Source of the DNA: Arthrobacter_J sp038199985
GTDB lineage: Bacteria > Actinomycetota > Actinomycetes > Actinomycetales > Micrococcaceae
DNA length: 64,000 nucleotides
Assembly: GCA_038199985.1 (NCBI GenBank)
Contig: JBBPYK010000080.1
Coordinates: 44,545 to 108,544 of the forward strand
Direction: 5' to 3'
Shown here: piece after piece, positions 17,659 to 25,857 of the stretch
How the letters are laid out: every line of letters starts with the position of its first letter
How positions within the stretch are numbered: the stretch's first letter is position 1
Translations under genes and position numbers: made by a program
The notes under the pieces: generated by a model
Database searches by the model: none
Told to the model about the DNA's origin: nothing
What the model saw: only the letters and a program-made list of their open reading frames with translations

Positions 17659-18438
17659 ATGACCGCCGAATCGTACTATCGCCATCTGGGCGGAAACACC
17701 TATGAGTCCACTATTCACGCGCAGGGCGCTTGGAATCCGGAGGAGCAGCATATGGCTCCCGCCTCCGGGATTCTGGCCTACGCGCTGGAGCAGTGCAGCC
17801 CGCGTGATGACATGCGGATGGCCCGGATCAGCTATGACATTCTTGGAATGATCCACGCTGGCGAGTTCACTGTGTCCGCGGAAGTCATCCGCCCAGGCAA
17901 GACCATCGAACTCGTGCAGGCAGAGATGGTTGCCAAGGGACGCACGGCCATCCGGGCTACAGCATGGCGGCTGAAAATAGGGGATACATCTGATGTCGCC
18001 GCCGTTGAGGATCATGTTATGCAGGGTCCTGATGAAGCGAAGTCTTGGTCAGGCATGAGCGAATGGCCTGGTGGCTATATTGAGTCCCTCGACTTGCGAG
18101 TCGCCGACGGCCATCGTCCTGGTCGTGGGCAAGTATGGATCCGAAGCCCCTACGACATGGTGGAGGGTGTCCCGACGTCTGATCTGGTGCGGTTGATGGG
18201 GTTGGTGGATACAGCCAACGGCATCGCTTCCAGGGTCCGGCCGGGCAAGGACAGTTTCATGTTCCCGAATCTGGATCTGCAGGTTCACATGCACCGGCAG
18301 CCCAGGGGACCATGGCTCGGTCTCGACAACCGGGTGACGTTCGGTGGGGACGGGATTGGCCTGACGTCCACCATTTTGCATGATGTTCAGGGGCCATTCG
18401 GCCGGGCGGAGCAGATCCTTACCGTCCGGAGGACCTGA
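17659..18438 (+). CDS. Acyl-CoA thioesterase-like protein (double hotdog)
   Basis: A 259-residue protein with the length and pattern of the actinobacterial TesB-like/4HBT_3 thioesterase family. The N-terminal hotdog has WNPEEQHMAPASGILAYALE and the second hotdog has LVRLMGLVDTANGIASRVRP and PRGPWLGLDNRVTFGGDGIG. Such enzymes hydrolyse acyl-CoAs, but the specific substrate is unknown. There is no signal peptide. It is 5 bp upstream of the lipoate-ligase-like gene and probably co-transcribed with it, a hint of acyl or lipoyl metabolism. Confidence 0.8.
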   Translation: MTAESYYRHLGGNTYESTIHAQGAWNPEEQHMAPASGILAYALEQCSPRDDMRMARISYDILGMIHAGEFTVSAEVIRPGKTIELVQAEMVAKGRTAIRATAWRLKIGDTSDVAAVEDHVMQGPDEAKSWSGMSEWPGGYIESLDLRVADGHRPGRGQVWIRSPYDMVEGVPTSDLVRLMGLVDTANGIASRVRPGKDSFMFPNLDLQVHMHRQPRGPWLGLDNRVTFGGDGIGLTSTILHDVQGPFGRAEQILTVRRT

Positions 18439-18443
18439 GCTAC

Positions 18444-19220
18444 ATGGCCGCTAACGCGGAAAAGGGCAGCAGAAAACCATTTGCCCAAGCTAGTCAGCTT
18501 TCTACCATCTTCCAGTCAGAGCCGCTCGGAGCCGCTGAGGACCTGGACTACGCACTCAGCATTCTAGACGCCGTGAAAACAGGACGTCTAGGACCAGTGC
18601 TGAGGGTCTATCGACCGGTCGAGACCATGGCCTTTGGGCAGCGTGATGTGCGGTTGCCTGGCTTTGGAGACGCCCAGAATGTTAGTCGAGCAGCAGGGTA
18701 TGAACCGCTCGTGCGTCGAGCCGGTGGGCGAGCTGCCGCCTACCACCCGGGTTGTCTTGTGGTGGACCATATCGAACCGCACGACGACGCCGTGGCTGGA
18801 TCCCGCGACCGTTTCCGCTTTTTCGGGGAACTGCTGGCCAGAGCATTGCGCAGCGCCGGGGTAAACGCTGCCATGGGAGAGATCCCGGGGGAGTACTGCC
18901 CCGGTGAATTCAGTGTCCACGGCACGCCGGCGTCGGGCTCAGAAGTAAAACTGGTGGGAACAGCCCAACGTATTGTCTCAGGTGCATGGATGTTCTCATC
19001 CGTGATCGTCGTCCAGAATTCAGCGCCAATCCGGAGTGTCCTCACAGACGTGTACGCGGCGCTTGACCTCGTGTGGGACACGACGACGGCAGGCGCCGCG
19101 AACGATCTGCTGCCAGGGCTAGGAGTGGAGGACGTTCGGGCAGCAGTGCTGGATGCCTACGGCGACTACGCATCACTGCACGAACGGTCCTGGCACTGGC
19201 TCACCGAGCAGGTTGGGTAG
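18444..19220 (+). CDS. Lipoate-protein ligase A family protein
   Basis: A 258-residue protein of the biotin/lipoate A/B ligase family. Recognised parts are LRVYRPVETMAFGQRD near residue 50, a lipoyl-AMP motif variant RRAGGRAAAYHPG near residue 90, GEYCPGEFSV near residue 150 and KLVGTAQRIVSGAWMFSS near residue 170. The family attaches lipoate or octanoate to E2 and GcvH proteins. The usual RRxSGGGAV is altered here (Ala and Arg in place of two glycine/serine positions), so it may be an octanoyl- or lipoyl-transferase variant. The Lys of KLVGTAQR corresponds to the catalytic Lys of the family. Confidence 0.82.
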   Translation: MAANAEKGSRKPFAQASQLSTIFQSEPLGAAEDLDYALSILDAVKTGRLGPVLRVYRPVETMAFGQRDVRLPGFGDAQNVSRAAGYEPLVRRAGGRAAAYHPGCLVVDHIEPHDDAVAGSRDRFRFFGELLARALRSAGVNAAMGEIPGEYCPGEFSVHGTPASGSEVKLVGTAQRIVSGAWMFSSVIVVQNSAPIRSVLTDVYAALDLVWDTTTAGAANDLLPGLGVEDVRAAVLDAYGDYASLHERSWHWLTEQVG

Positions 19221-19222
19221 AG

Positions 19223-19849
19223 TCAGGTTCCCTGCTGGATCCACTCTTCAAGGTGAGGTGATTCTGCTCCTATGGTCGTAGAATCGCCGTGTCCTGTCCT
19301 GACTACTGTCTCTTCAGGAAGCACGAAGAGCCGGTCCCGGATGGAGCTGATGATGGTAGGGAAGTCACTGTAGGAGCGGCCAGTGGCTCCCGGACCACCA
19401 TTGAACAGTGTGTCTCCGGTGAACACCGTCTTCTCTGATGGCAAGTGGTAGCTAACTGAACCGGGGGAGTGCCCCGGTGTGTGCAGCGCTGTCAGCTGAA
19501 CACCAGCAACGTCGAAGGTGTCACCGTCGGCGACGTCACCATCGGGGGCATGGTCCGGGTAGACCCGATCCCACAGCATGCGGTCTCCACCGTGGAGATG
19601 AATAGGTGCGCCAGTGGATTTGTGTAGCTCCAGCGCTGCCCCAATATGATCGTCGTGGGCATGGGTGAGCAAGATGGCCTTCACCGTACGTCCCGAGATT
19701 GCATTCAGGATTGTCTGGGCGTCGTGTGGTGCGTCGATGACGATGCACTCATTGTCATCACCCACAATCCAAACATTGTTGTCCACATCCCAGGTGCCGC
19801 CGTCGAGCGAAAACGTTCCTGAGGTGACAGCATTATCAATAGTGACCAT
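19223..19849 (-). CDS. MBL-fold metallo-hydrolase
   Basis: A 208-residue metallo-beta-lactamase-fold hydrolase of the glyoxalase II type. The metal motif is THAHDDHIG near residue 62, with later ligands in HTPGHSPGSVSY, FTGDTLF and TGHG. It overlaps the mycothiol formaldehyde dehydrogenase stop by one base on the same strand (TGATG), so the two are coupled. In actinobacteria this pairing suggests hydrolysis of the S-formyl-mycothiol product or a related thioester; that role is inferred from context. Confidence 0.88.
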   Translation of the reverse strand: MVTIDNAVTSGTFSLDGGTWDVDNNVWIVGDDNECIVIDAPHDAQTILNAISGRTVKAILLTHAHDDHIGAALELHKSTGAPIHLHGGDRMLWDRVYPDHAPDGDVADGDTFDVAGVQLTALHTPGHSPGSVSYHLPSEKTVFTGDTLFNGGPGATGRSYSDFPTIISSIRDRLFVLPEETVVRTGHGDSTTIGAESPHLEEWIQQGT

Positions 19850-20934
19850 CAGAGTTCCACCACCGATCGAAGTACCTTACCCGCTTGCATCCTGTCGAAC
19901 GCTCCTTCGATGTCATCGATTCCGATGCGTTCAGAGACGAAAGCATCTAGATCGAGGTTTCCGTTGAGGTAGTGGTTGATGAGCATGGGGAAATCACGCG
20001 AGGGCAGGCAGTCGCCGTACCAAGACGACTTCAACGAACCGCCTCGGCCGAAAACGTCCAACAGCGGCAGCTCAAGTGTCATTTCTGGTGTTGGTACACC
20101 TACCAGGACCACGGTGCCGGCCAGATCGCGCGCATAGAATGCTTGCTTGTATGTTTCGGGGCGACCAACCGCGTCAATGACGACGTCGGCTCCGTTTCCA
20201 CCGGTGAGTTTCCGGATGGCCTCGATTGGATCTTCGTTTTTGGAGTTTATGGCGTGGGTTGCGCCCAGTTCCTTGGCCTTCGAGGTTTTCGCGTCGTCGA
20301 GATCGACGGCGATGATCGTCGTCGCCCCCGCCAACCGTGCGCCAGCGATGGCCGCTGTTCCCACTCCGCCACAACCTATGACGGCGACGGAATCGCCGCG
20401 CTTGACGTTGCCTGTGTTGATGGCCGCGCCGATGCCGGCCATGATTCCACAGCCCAGAAGTCCAGCTGCTGCCGGATCCGCTTCAGGATCAACTTTGGTG
20501 CACTGTCCAGCGGCAACGAGAGTTTTCTCAGCAAAGGCGCCGATACCGAGTGCGGGACTGAGCTCCGTTCCGTCCTCAAGGGTCATTTTCTGGGTGGCAT
20601 TGTGCGTATCAAAACAGTACTGAGGGTCACCACGTCGGCAGGCGCGGCATTCGCCGCAGACAGCGCGCCAGTTCAGGATGACGCGGTCGCCTGCCGCAAC
20701 TTCGGTAACGCCCTCGCCGACGGCGCTGACAACTCCGGTGGCCTCGTGCCCGAGGAGAAACGGGTAGTCATCGCTGATGCCGCCCTGCTGATACGCCAGA
20801 TCCGTGTGGCAGACACCGCAGGTCAGGATATCTACCAGAGCTTCACCTGGCCCTGGATCCGGGACCAGAATCGTCTCGATCTTGACTGGGTCATTCTTGG
20901 CGTGAACCACTGCTGCCTTGACTTTGTGAACCAT
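19849..20934 (-). CDS. mscR: S-(hydroxymethyl)mycothiol dehydrogenase
   Basis: A 361-residue zinc alcohol dehydrogenase of the mycothiol-dependent formaldehyde dehydrogenase family. The catalytic zinc site includes CGVCHTD near residue 40 and GHEATGVVSAVGEG. The structural zinc cysteines are in CGECRACRRGDPQYC. The NAD-binding motif is VAVIGCGGVGTAAI near residue 185. It oxidises S-hydroxymethyl-mycothiol (formaldehyde plus mycothiol) to the formyl thioester and can act as an S-nitroso-mycothiol reductase. It lies between the mycoredoxin gene and the MBL hydrolase on one strand, a compact mycothiol block. Confidence 0.92.
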   Translation of the reverse strand: MVHKVKAAVVHAKNDPVKIETILVPDPGPGEALVDILTCGVCHTDLAYQQGGISDDYPFLLGHEATGVVSAVGEGVTEVAAGDRVILNWRAVCGECRACRRGDPQYCFDTHNATQKMTLEDGTELSPALGIGAFAEKTLVAAGQCTKVDPEADPAAAGLLGCGIMAGIGAAINTGNVKRGDSVAVIGCGGVGTAAIAGARLAGATTIIAVDLDDAKTSKAKELGATHAINSKNEDPIEAIRKLTGGNGADVVIDAVGRPETYKQAFYARDLAGTVVLVGVPTPEMTLELPLLDVFGRGGSLKSSWYGDCLPSRDFPMLINHYLNGNLDLDAFVSERIGIDDIEGAFDRMQAGKVLRSVVEL

Positions 20935-21023
20935 CGGTTTGTCCTCTCACTCGCGGCTTGGCCCGCCGCTGCGGACCTGCCATTTCATCTTAGGTGGTTT
21001 GAAGTACGACGACGAGGCAAGTG

Positions 21024-21338
21024 CTAGAGCCTTAGTCGCGCTTCTACATCCGCGGCCGAGGGGTTTGTAGCAACGCTGCCATCGGGGAAAAGAACCGTGG
21101 GCACAGTCTGATTGCCGTTGTTGAGCGATTCGACAAGCTCAGCGGTGCCGGGCACATCTTCAATGTTGATCTCCCGGTACCCCACACCCTGTGTGTCCAG
21201 CTGTGACTTCAGACGGCGGCAATAGCCGCACCAGCTCGTCGTAAACATGGTGATAGTTCCCGATTCCGGGATGAACGCGGCGCTGTCCAGAGGCGCACGG
21301 TTCTGAGGAGCACTGTCTTCGGCTGAATTGACGGTCAT
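21024..21338 (-). CDS. mrx1: Mycoredoxin (glutaredoxin-like, CxxC)
   Basis: A 104-residue protein. About 28 flexible N-terminal residues are followed by a glutaredoxin fold with TTSWCGYCRRLKSQLD (CGYC active site near residue 37), the cis-Pro motif QTVPTVLFPDG and a C-terminal Ala/Glu helix. This matches Mrx1, which reduces protein-mycothiol mixed disulfides. AAGGG stands 7-8 bases before the ATG at 21338. It is 89 bp upstream of mscR on the same strand. Confidence 0.88.
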   Translation of the reverse strand: MTVNSAEDSAPQNRAPLDSAAFIPESGTITMFTTSWCGYCRRLKSQLDTQGVGYREINIEDVPGTAELVESLNNGNQTVPTVLFPDGSVATNPSAADVEARLRL

Positions 21339-21556
21339 ATGGCAACCCTTTCGACGTCGTGATGATTACTGATGGCAACTGTTTGGAGGCAGGAACAATT
21401 CCATGGGCCGCTGTCATCGCATCTGCTTGAGTTACGGGGTATGAAGATCCCATGAGAATTGTGGTGCTCCGAGCATCTGGAACCAACGCCGCGACGTCGG
21501 ACCTCTTGCCGGACACGACTGTTGAGCGGCGCGGACCAGCGTTAGCTGGGTAGCTC

Positions 21557-22085
21557 GCATCTCAGCGAGGGATCTGGAGCTAACCGCGATTGTTGATTCT
21601 GCGGTTGCTGGGCTGCCGCGTCAGATCCATACCGCTTCACGAAAAGTTGTTGAACTAGGTTCGGCTCACGTTGTTGTTCTGTTAGCGGAGCAGGTGAACC
21701 AGCCCCATTACGACGGCTGCTGGAATGGGTGGCCTCCGGAGACACTGCACCATTGAGCGGATTGCTATCCGATCCAGTCTTCTCCCATGGCGATTTGGGT
21801 GGTCACAATGTCTTTTGGGACCGAGGGTGTGTTGCCGGCATCTGGGATTGGGATCTATGTGCCAAGAGCGACCGCTCAACAGACCTCGCGTCTCTGGGAG
21901 TCTGGCGCGGATGGGAGAAGCTCCCACAAATGGCTTCCACTGAGCAAGTGCAAAGGGCGCTGATACGACGAAATACTTTTCGACTTCATCAAATGGGCTT
22001 CTTAGTTGTTGCTCAGCGCCCAGAAGCTGCGATTCTATCCGCGGCTGACACAGCATCCACGTGGCTCAGTAAGAATCTTGCTTGA
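21557..22085 (+). pseudogene. Degenerate phosphotransferase (APH family) remnant
   Basis: The 3' part, open from about 21670 to 22085, encodes the kinase signature FSHGDLGGHNVFWDRG followed by AGIWDWDLC, the APH/choline-kinase catalytic loop and metal-binding Asp. It then has SLGVWRGWEKLP and a helical tail. Upstream, the likely preceding residues (SARDLELTAIVDSAVAGLPR) are in another frame with stops between the two, and the N-terminal ATP-binding lobe is missing. I read this as a truncated and frameshifted gene. Between 21339 and 21556 I see only a short 33-codon ORF starting at 21452 that resembles nothing I know. Confidence 0.6.
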
Positions 22086-22117
22086 TTTCAGTCTTTACCC
22101 CTAGGGACCTTCAGAGC

Positions 22118-22693
22118 CTAAGGCTCACGGATGAGGGTCTCGACAATGCGGTCGAGGTAGTCATTTCGTTGACCACTGAGGAAATGATCGTCGTCTCCTA
22201 GCGCCTGGACCATGTGAAAGTGGCCGAGATACGCGGCGTAAGCGAGCCGTGCCTTTTGAGCAGCCATCGGTGGAGTGTGGCCCGTCTCGGTGAATATATT
22301 CCCGAGAAAGTTGATGCGTTTGGCGGTTACTCGCCGCACGATGGCACCGATGAGCGCATCGTCTGCCCGCGAAGCCATCGCAGTGTCAGTTGGACCGGAC
22401 TTGTCATCGCCGAAGCTGACCTCAAAGAGAGCTCGGAGTCGCTGGCGCGGGTCCTCGATGACGGTCATCGCTGTGATGACGTCGTCCGTCCCGAGTCGTT
22501 CCCAGGTCTCTGCAGCCGAAATGATCAACGCTGATCGATCGGCGAAGTGCCAGTAGAAGCTGCCCTTGGTGACGCCGATTGTCTTCGCTAGGCGTTCGAT
22601 TGAGAGCTTGTCGATTCCATCAGCGGCGATGGCGACCAGGGCTGCGTTTGCCCAGTCGGAGGGAAGAAGAAACTTTGACTCGGTCATACCCAT
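22118..22693 (-). CDS. TetR-family regulator
   Basis: A 191-residue repressor. The N-terminal HTH has AALVAIAADGIDKLSIERLA, TIGVTKGSFYWHFADRSALI at about residues 35-55. The C-terminal ligand domain is unassigned. The start is ATG 22693 or the second ATG six bases on (MTESKF). It is divergent from the DUF3995 gene with only 15 bp between starts, all of it palindromic, so the regulator very likely represses both itself and that gene. Confidence 0.88.
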   Translation of the reverse strand: MGMTESKFLLPSDWANAALVAIAADGIDKLSIERLAKTIGVTKGSFYWHFADRSALIISAAETWERLGTDDVITAMTVIEDPRQRLRALFEVSFGDDKSGPTDTAMASRADDALIGAIVRRVTAKRINFLGNIFTETGHTPPMAAQKARLAYAAYLGHFHMVQALGDDDHFLSGQRNDYLDRIVETLIREP

Positions 22694-22719
22694 ACGTTAC
22701 CGTATGGTATGACCATACC
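22691..22719. promoter_or_regulatory. Overlapping palindromic operators between TetR and DUF3995 genes
   Basis: CATACG-TTAC-CGTATG at 22691-22706 and GGTATG-AC-CATACC at 22706-22719 are two inverted repeats sharing one base. They contain both start codons. TetR repressors usually bind such sites, so binding here would block both genes directly. Confidence 0.7.
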
Positions 22720-23263
22720 GAAGCGTACGGATGCGACGCGCATTCTGGGAACTGACATTCAGACCACGGACGACTGCCCGGTGGATCGACACCAGGACCA
22801 TCGTTTTCTCGCTGCGATATTGGCCGGTAGTGGGCTGTCGGGAATCGCTGTGGTCCATGTCATCTGGGCCAGTGGTAGCACGTGGCCGGCTACATCACGA
22901 GACAGCCTCGCGGACCTCGTGGTGGGCATTCGACCTTTCCCGTCCACGCCCGCGACTGGGGGAGTGGCGACTTTAATCAGCCTCGGCGTGGGGTTGCTGT
23001 TTCGCGAGTCGTGGAAAGTGGGCTCTCGTCTCACCGGCGGCAGTCGCGATATACCAGCAAGCCCGGCTGATCGGACCATACGATTTGCCGCTCTGTGTGT
23101 GCCTGCCGCCCTTGGACTTAGGGGCGTGGCAGGCCTCCTTGTGTCGGCACTTCAACTCGGGCCCGCGGCAGATGTGTACCGTCGCTGGGATCTTCGGATT
23201 TATTCGCCGCTCAGCCTTGCCCTTGCCGTCGCAGCTTATGTCGCAGTTCGGCGAGGCGCTTGA
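22709..23263 (+). CDS. DUF3995 membrane protein
   Basis: A 184-residue protein with four likely membrane helices (AAILAGSGLSGIAVVHVIWA, VATLISLGVGLLF, FAALCVPAALGLRGVAGLLV, LSLALAVAAYVAV). It ends with the family pattern ALGLRGVAGL and DVYRRWDLRIYSPLSLALA, as in DUF3995 proteins, a group of unknown function. The ATG lies inside the palindromic operator with no ribosome binding site, which suggests a leaderless transcript or a slightly different start. It is controlled by the divergent TetR. Confidence 0.7.
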   Translation: MTIPKRTDATRILGTDIQTTDDCPVDRHQDHRFLAAILAGSGLSGIAVVHVIWASGSTWPATSRDSLADLVVGIRPFPSTPATGGVATLISLGVGLLFRESWKVGSRLTGGSRDIPASPADRTIRFAALCVPAALGLRGVAGLLVSALQLGPAADVYRRWDLRIYSPLSLALAVAAYVAVRRGA

Positions 23264-23275
23264 CAGTACAAAGCT

Positions 23276-24127
23276 ATGGAGCATAGCTTTGCGGCTATGA
23301 CTAATAGCCCTGATGGTGAGTTGCGATATCTTGACCGCACTAGTGGCCGAATCGGCTTCGATGTGACGGGGCCACCCGATGGTCCGCTGGTGGTATGCAT
23401 TCCGGGCATGGGTGATCTGCGCAGCACCTATCGTCACCTGTCGCGCTCACTGAGGGGTGCAGGTTTTCGGGTGGCGTGTATGGATCTACGTGGGCATGGC
23501 GACAGCGACGCAACTTTCGACATCTATGACGACGAGGCAGCGTCATCTGACGCGGTGGCGCTGATTGAGGGTCTTGGCGGTCCGGCAACAGTGATTGGTA
23601 ACTCCATGGGGGCGGGGGCCGCCGTCATCGCCGCAGCTAGTCGTCCGGAACTGGTTACCTCACTAGTGCTAATCGGCCCGTTTATTCGCAACAGCACGGC
23701 TTCAATCGCCATCCGTTGGTTGATGCGGCTGGCGATGGGTGGTCCGTGGTCCACAAGGGTGTGGTTGTCATACCTGCCCATGCTCTACCCCAGCTGTCGC
23801 GGCGAGGACTTCGATCAGCACCGCCAAGACATTGAAGCAGCGATGCGCCGTCCGGGACGAGCGGCGGCGTTTCGCCGTACCACTCGTACCGATCACACCA
23901 CTGCATGGAACGCAGCACCGCAAGTCCGGGTGCCAGCACTGGTTGTGATGGGCGATAAAGATCCAGACTTTCCTGATCCCGCTTCCGAGGCTGACCTGAT
24001 CGCGGAGACTTTGGGCGGAACTGTGGTGATGATTCCCGACGGCGGGCACTATCCTCAATCGGAATTTCCCGAAGCCACAGGCCCTGCCGTGGTGGACTTC
24101 GTGACGGGGCTAATACACCGTGGCTAG
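23276..24127 (+). CDS. Alpha/beta hydrolase
   Basis: A 283-residue alpha/beta hydrolase of the 2-hydroxymuconate-hydrolase/haloperoxidase-like group. The oxyanion segment is VVCIPGMGDLRSTY, the nucleophile elbow is GNSMGAG (Ser of GNSMG), the acid is in GDKDPDFP and the catalytic His is in GGHYPQSEFP. The start may be ATG 23276 or ATG 23297 (MTNSPDG). Neither has a clear ribosome binding site. It lies 12 bp after the DUF3995 gene and overlaps the next TetR gene by 8 bp, so the set probably forms one transcript. The substrate is unknown. Confidence 0.85.
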   Translation: MEHSFAAMTNSPDGELRYLDRTSGRIGFDVTGPPDGPLVVCIPGMGDLRSTYRHLSRSLRGAGFRVACMDLRGHGDSDATFDIYDDEAASSDAVALIEGLGGPATVIGNSMGAGAAVIAAASRPELVTSLVLIGPFIRNSTASIAIRWLMRLAMGGPWSTRVWLSYLPMLYPSCRGEDFDQHRQDIEAAMRRPGRAAAFRRTTRTDHTTAWNAAPQVRVPALVVMGDKDPDFPDPASEADLIAETLGGTVVMIPDGGHYPQSEFPEATGPAVVDFVTGLIHRG

Positions 24128-24713
24128 GGTGGGTCTCACTCCCGAGTCTGTGACTCTCGCGGCAGCTGAGCTGGCAGATGAGCACGGCTGGCAGCATCTG
24201 ACACTGGCCGCAGTCGCCGCCAAAGTGGGAGTGCGTCAGCCGAGCCTGTATAAGCACGTCGCTTCGTTGGCTGCTCTGCGTCAGGCGGTGAGTCGCCTGG
24301 CCGTTGCGGAATTGGGGGAGCGGATGAGCACGGCAATCGCTGGCCGAGCCGGCTTTGACGCGCTGATTCATGTGGCCGATGCCTATCGAGACTACTCACA
24401 TACCCACCCCGGTCGATACGCATCGAGCGTGATCGCCCCACACGAGGACGATATTGAACACCACCGAATCAGCCAAACCATTTTGACAACGCTGACGGCT
24501 GTGCTGCGTGGCTACGGCCTGACAGATGATCCAGAAAATGATGATGCGCTGCACTCGATCCGCGCATTGCGGGCGCTCCTCCACGGATTTGTGGCCCTGG
24601 AGTCAGCGGGGGGCTTCGGTCTGGACCTGGATGTGGACGAAAGTTTTTCTCGACTGGTGACCGGGTTCGACGCGACACTGCGAGAGCAAGCCCCGGGGAG
24701 GGCCCTGCCGTGA
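24120..24713 (+). CDS. TetR-family regulator with WHG-type C-terminal domain
   Basis: A 197-residue regulator. The HTH (VTLAAAELADEHGWQHLTLA, KVGVRQPSLYKHVASLAALR) is at about residues 10-50. The C-terminal part has DAYRDYSHTHPGRYASSV and RALRALLHGFVALESAGGFG, with the TetR_C_33/WHG pattern near the end (HGFVALE). The GTG start overlaps the hydrolase stop by 8 bp, so the hydrolase and this regulator are coupled; it may regulate the same small operon. Confidence 0.88.
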   Translation: MARVGLTPESVTLAAAELADEHGWQHLTLAAVAAKVGVRQPSLYKHVASLAALRQAVSRLAVAELGERMSTAIAGRAGFDALIHVADAYRDYSHTHPGRYASSVIAPHEDDIEHHRISQTILTTLTAVLRGYGLTDDPENDDALHSIRALRALLHGFVALESAGGFGLDLDVDESFSRLVTGFDATLREQAPGRALP

Positions 24714-24893
24714 TCTCCACATAGGGCTGGGCCAATTTTCTGGCAAACACGACGTCGCGAATCTGAGCGCGAGAAGTGAATGCTCAGGCCGGCGACGTGC
24801 AACTCTTCTCTGCGACCGTTCAAGAAATTGGCCCGTTGAGTGTCGCGCTAGCATTAGGCTCTGAGGCAGATACTCATCGAATGAGCCACCCCT

Positions 24894-25811
24894 TTGGAGA
24901 CCGTATTGCCAAGTTTCACCAGTCGTCTTATGCCAGTTTTCCTCAAGCTCACCAAAGCCAACGCCGTGTTCACCAGCGCAGAAAAGGCCAAGGAGCACAT
25001 GGCCACGCGTAGCATCCGGCCAAGCTCTTATGGCCCGCCACGACTGATGCGCCGGGATGTGTCTGTATCGGTGGATCACGCTCAAGGCTGGCCCGTCTAT
25101 ACGCTGACTCCCAAAACTGGTCGTGTCGTTGGGGGAGCGGTGTATCTCCACGGCGGTGGGTGGGTGAATGAAATTGCTTTACAACATTGGCAGCTCGCAG
25201 CACAGATCGCCGCGGAGGCAAAGGTCGCTGTCACTGTCCCGATTTACCCGCTGGTGCCGTTCGGCACAGCGGAAGAGGTCATCCGCAAAGTCGTCGAGCT
25301 CGTCCTCAACAGCGTTGCGCTGTATGGCCAAACAACGCTGGGAGGAGATTCTGCCGGCGGCGAGATAGCACTCTCGGCTGCAGTCTTACTAAGGGATGAG
25401 CATGAGATGGTCCTTCCTCAAACGGTGTTGATTGCCCCAGCCGTTGACCTCTCGCTCAAGAACCCGCAGATCGACGTCGTCCTGCGCACCGACCCATGGC
25501 TGGGACGTGAAGGAACTCAGGTGTTCATTGAACAATGGCGCGGCGAGCGCCCTGTTGAGGATCCGCTGGTCAGTCCACTCAATGCTGAGCTGTCCGGAAT
25601 TGGTCCGCTGACCATCTTCTGTGGAACACGCGACATGGTTCACCCGGACACACGCCTCCTGGTTGACAAGGCCTCCAGGGCCGATGTCGACGTCGAGTTC
25701 TACGAAGGACAGGGGCTGGTGCACGTTTACCCGTTGACGCCGACCCCCGAAGGGCGGGCTGCTCGAAAGATCATCGTGGAACGTTTTGGCACCGCTACTG
25801 AGAGAGCCTGA
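24894..25811 (+). CDS. Alpha/beta hydrolase fold esterase (HSL/BFAE type)
   Basis: A 305-residue esterase of the hormone-sensitive-lipase group. The oxyanion motif is HGGG (VYLHGGGWVNE near residue 85), the nucleophile elbow is GDSAGGEIAL with Ser near residue 147, the acid is in FCGTRDMVHPD and the His in GLVHVYPL. The start is uncertain: TTG 24894 or ATG 24930. I see no gene in 24714-24893. It is alone on the strand before the SRAP gene and most likely hydrolyses small esters; the substrate is unknown. Confidence 0.83.
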   Translation: METVLPSFTSRLMPVFLKLTKANAVFTSAEKAKEHMATRSIRPSSYGPPRLMRRDVSVSVDHAQGWPVYTLTPKTGRVVGGAVYLHGGGWVNEIALQHWQLAAQIAAEAKVAVTVPIYPLVPFGTAEEVIRKVVELVLNSVALYGQTTLGGDSAGGEIALSAAVLLRDEHEMVLPQTVLIAPAVDLSLKNPQIDVVLRTDPWLGREGTQVFIEQWRGERPVEDPLVSPLNAELSGIGPLTIFCGTRDMVHPDTRLLVDKASRADVDVEFYEGQGLVHVYPLTPTPEGRAARKIIVERFGTATERA

Positions 25812-25857
25812 TCCGGCCCACTGGCACGCACGAAGCGCGGGTGGTTGACTTGGCAGC

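Noticed and set aside
19972..21027. A long open frame on the plus strand (351 codons) opposite the mycothiol dehydrogenase
   Set aside because: It is antisense to a clearly recognised zinc dehydrogenase, its translation resembles no family, and long shadow frames are common in GC-rich coding DNA.
21452..21553. A 33-codon ORF upstream of the phosphotransferase remnant
   Set aside because: It matches nothing I know, ends in an early stop, and is in a region with other disrupted frames.
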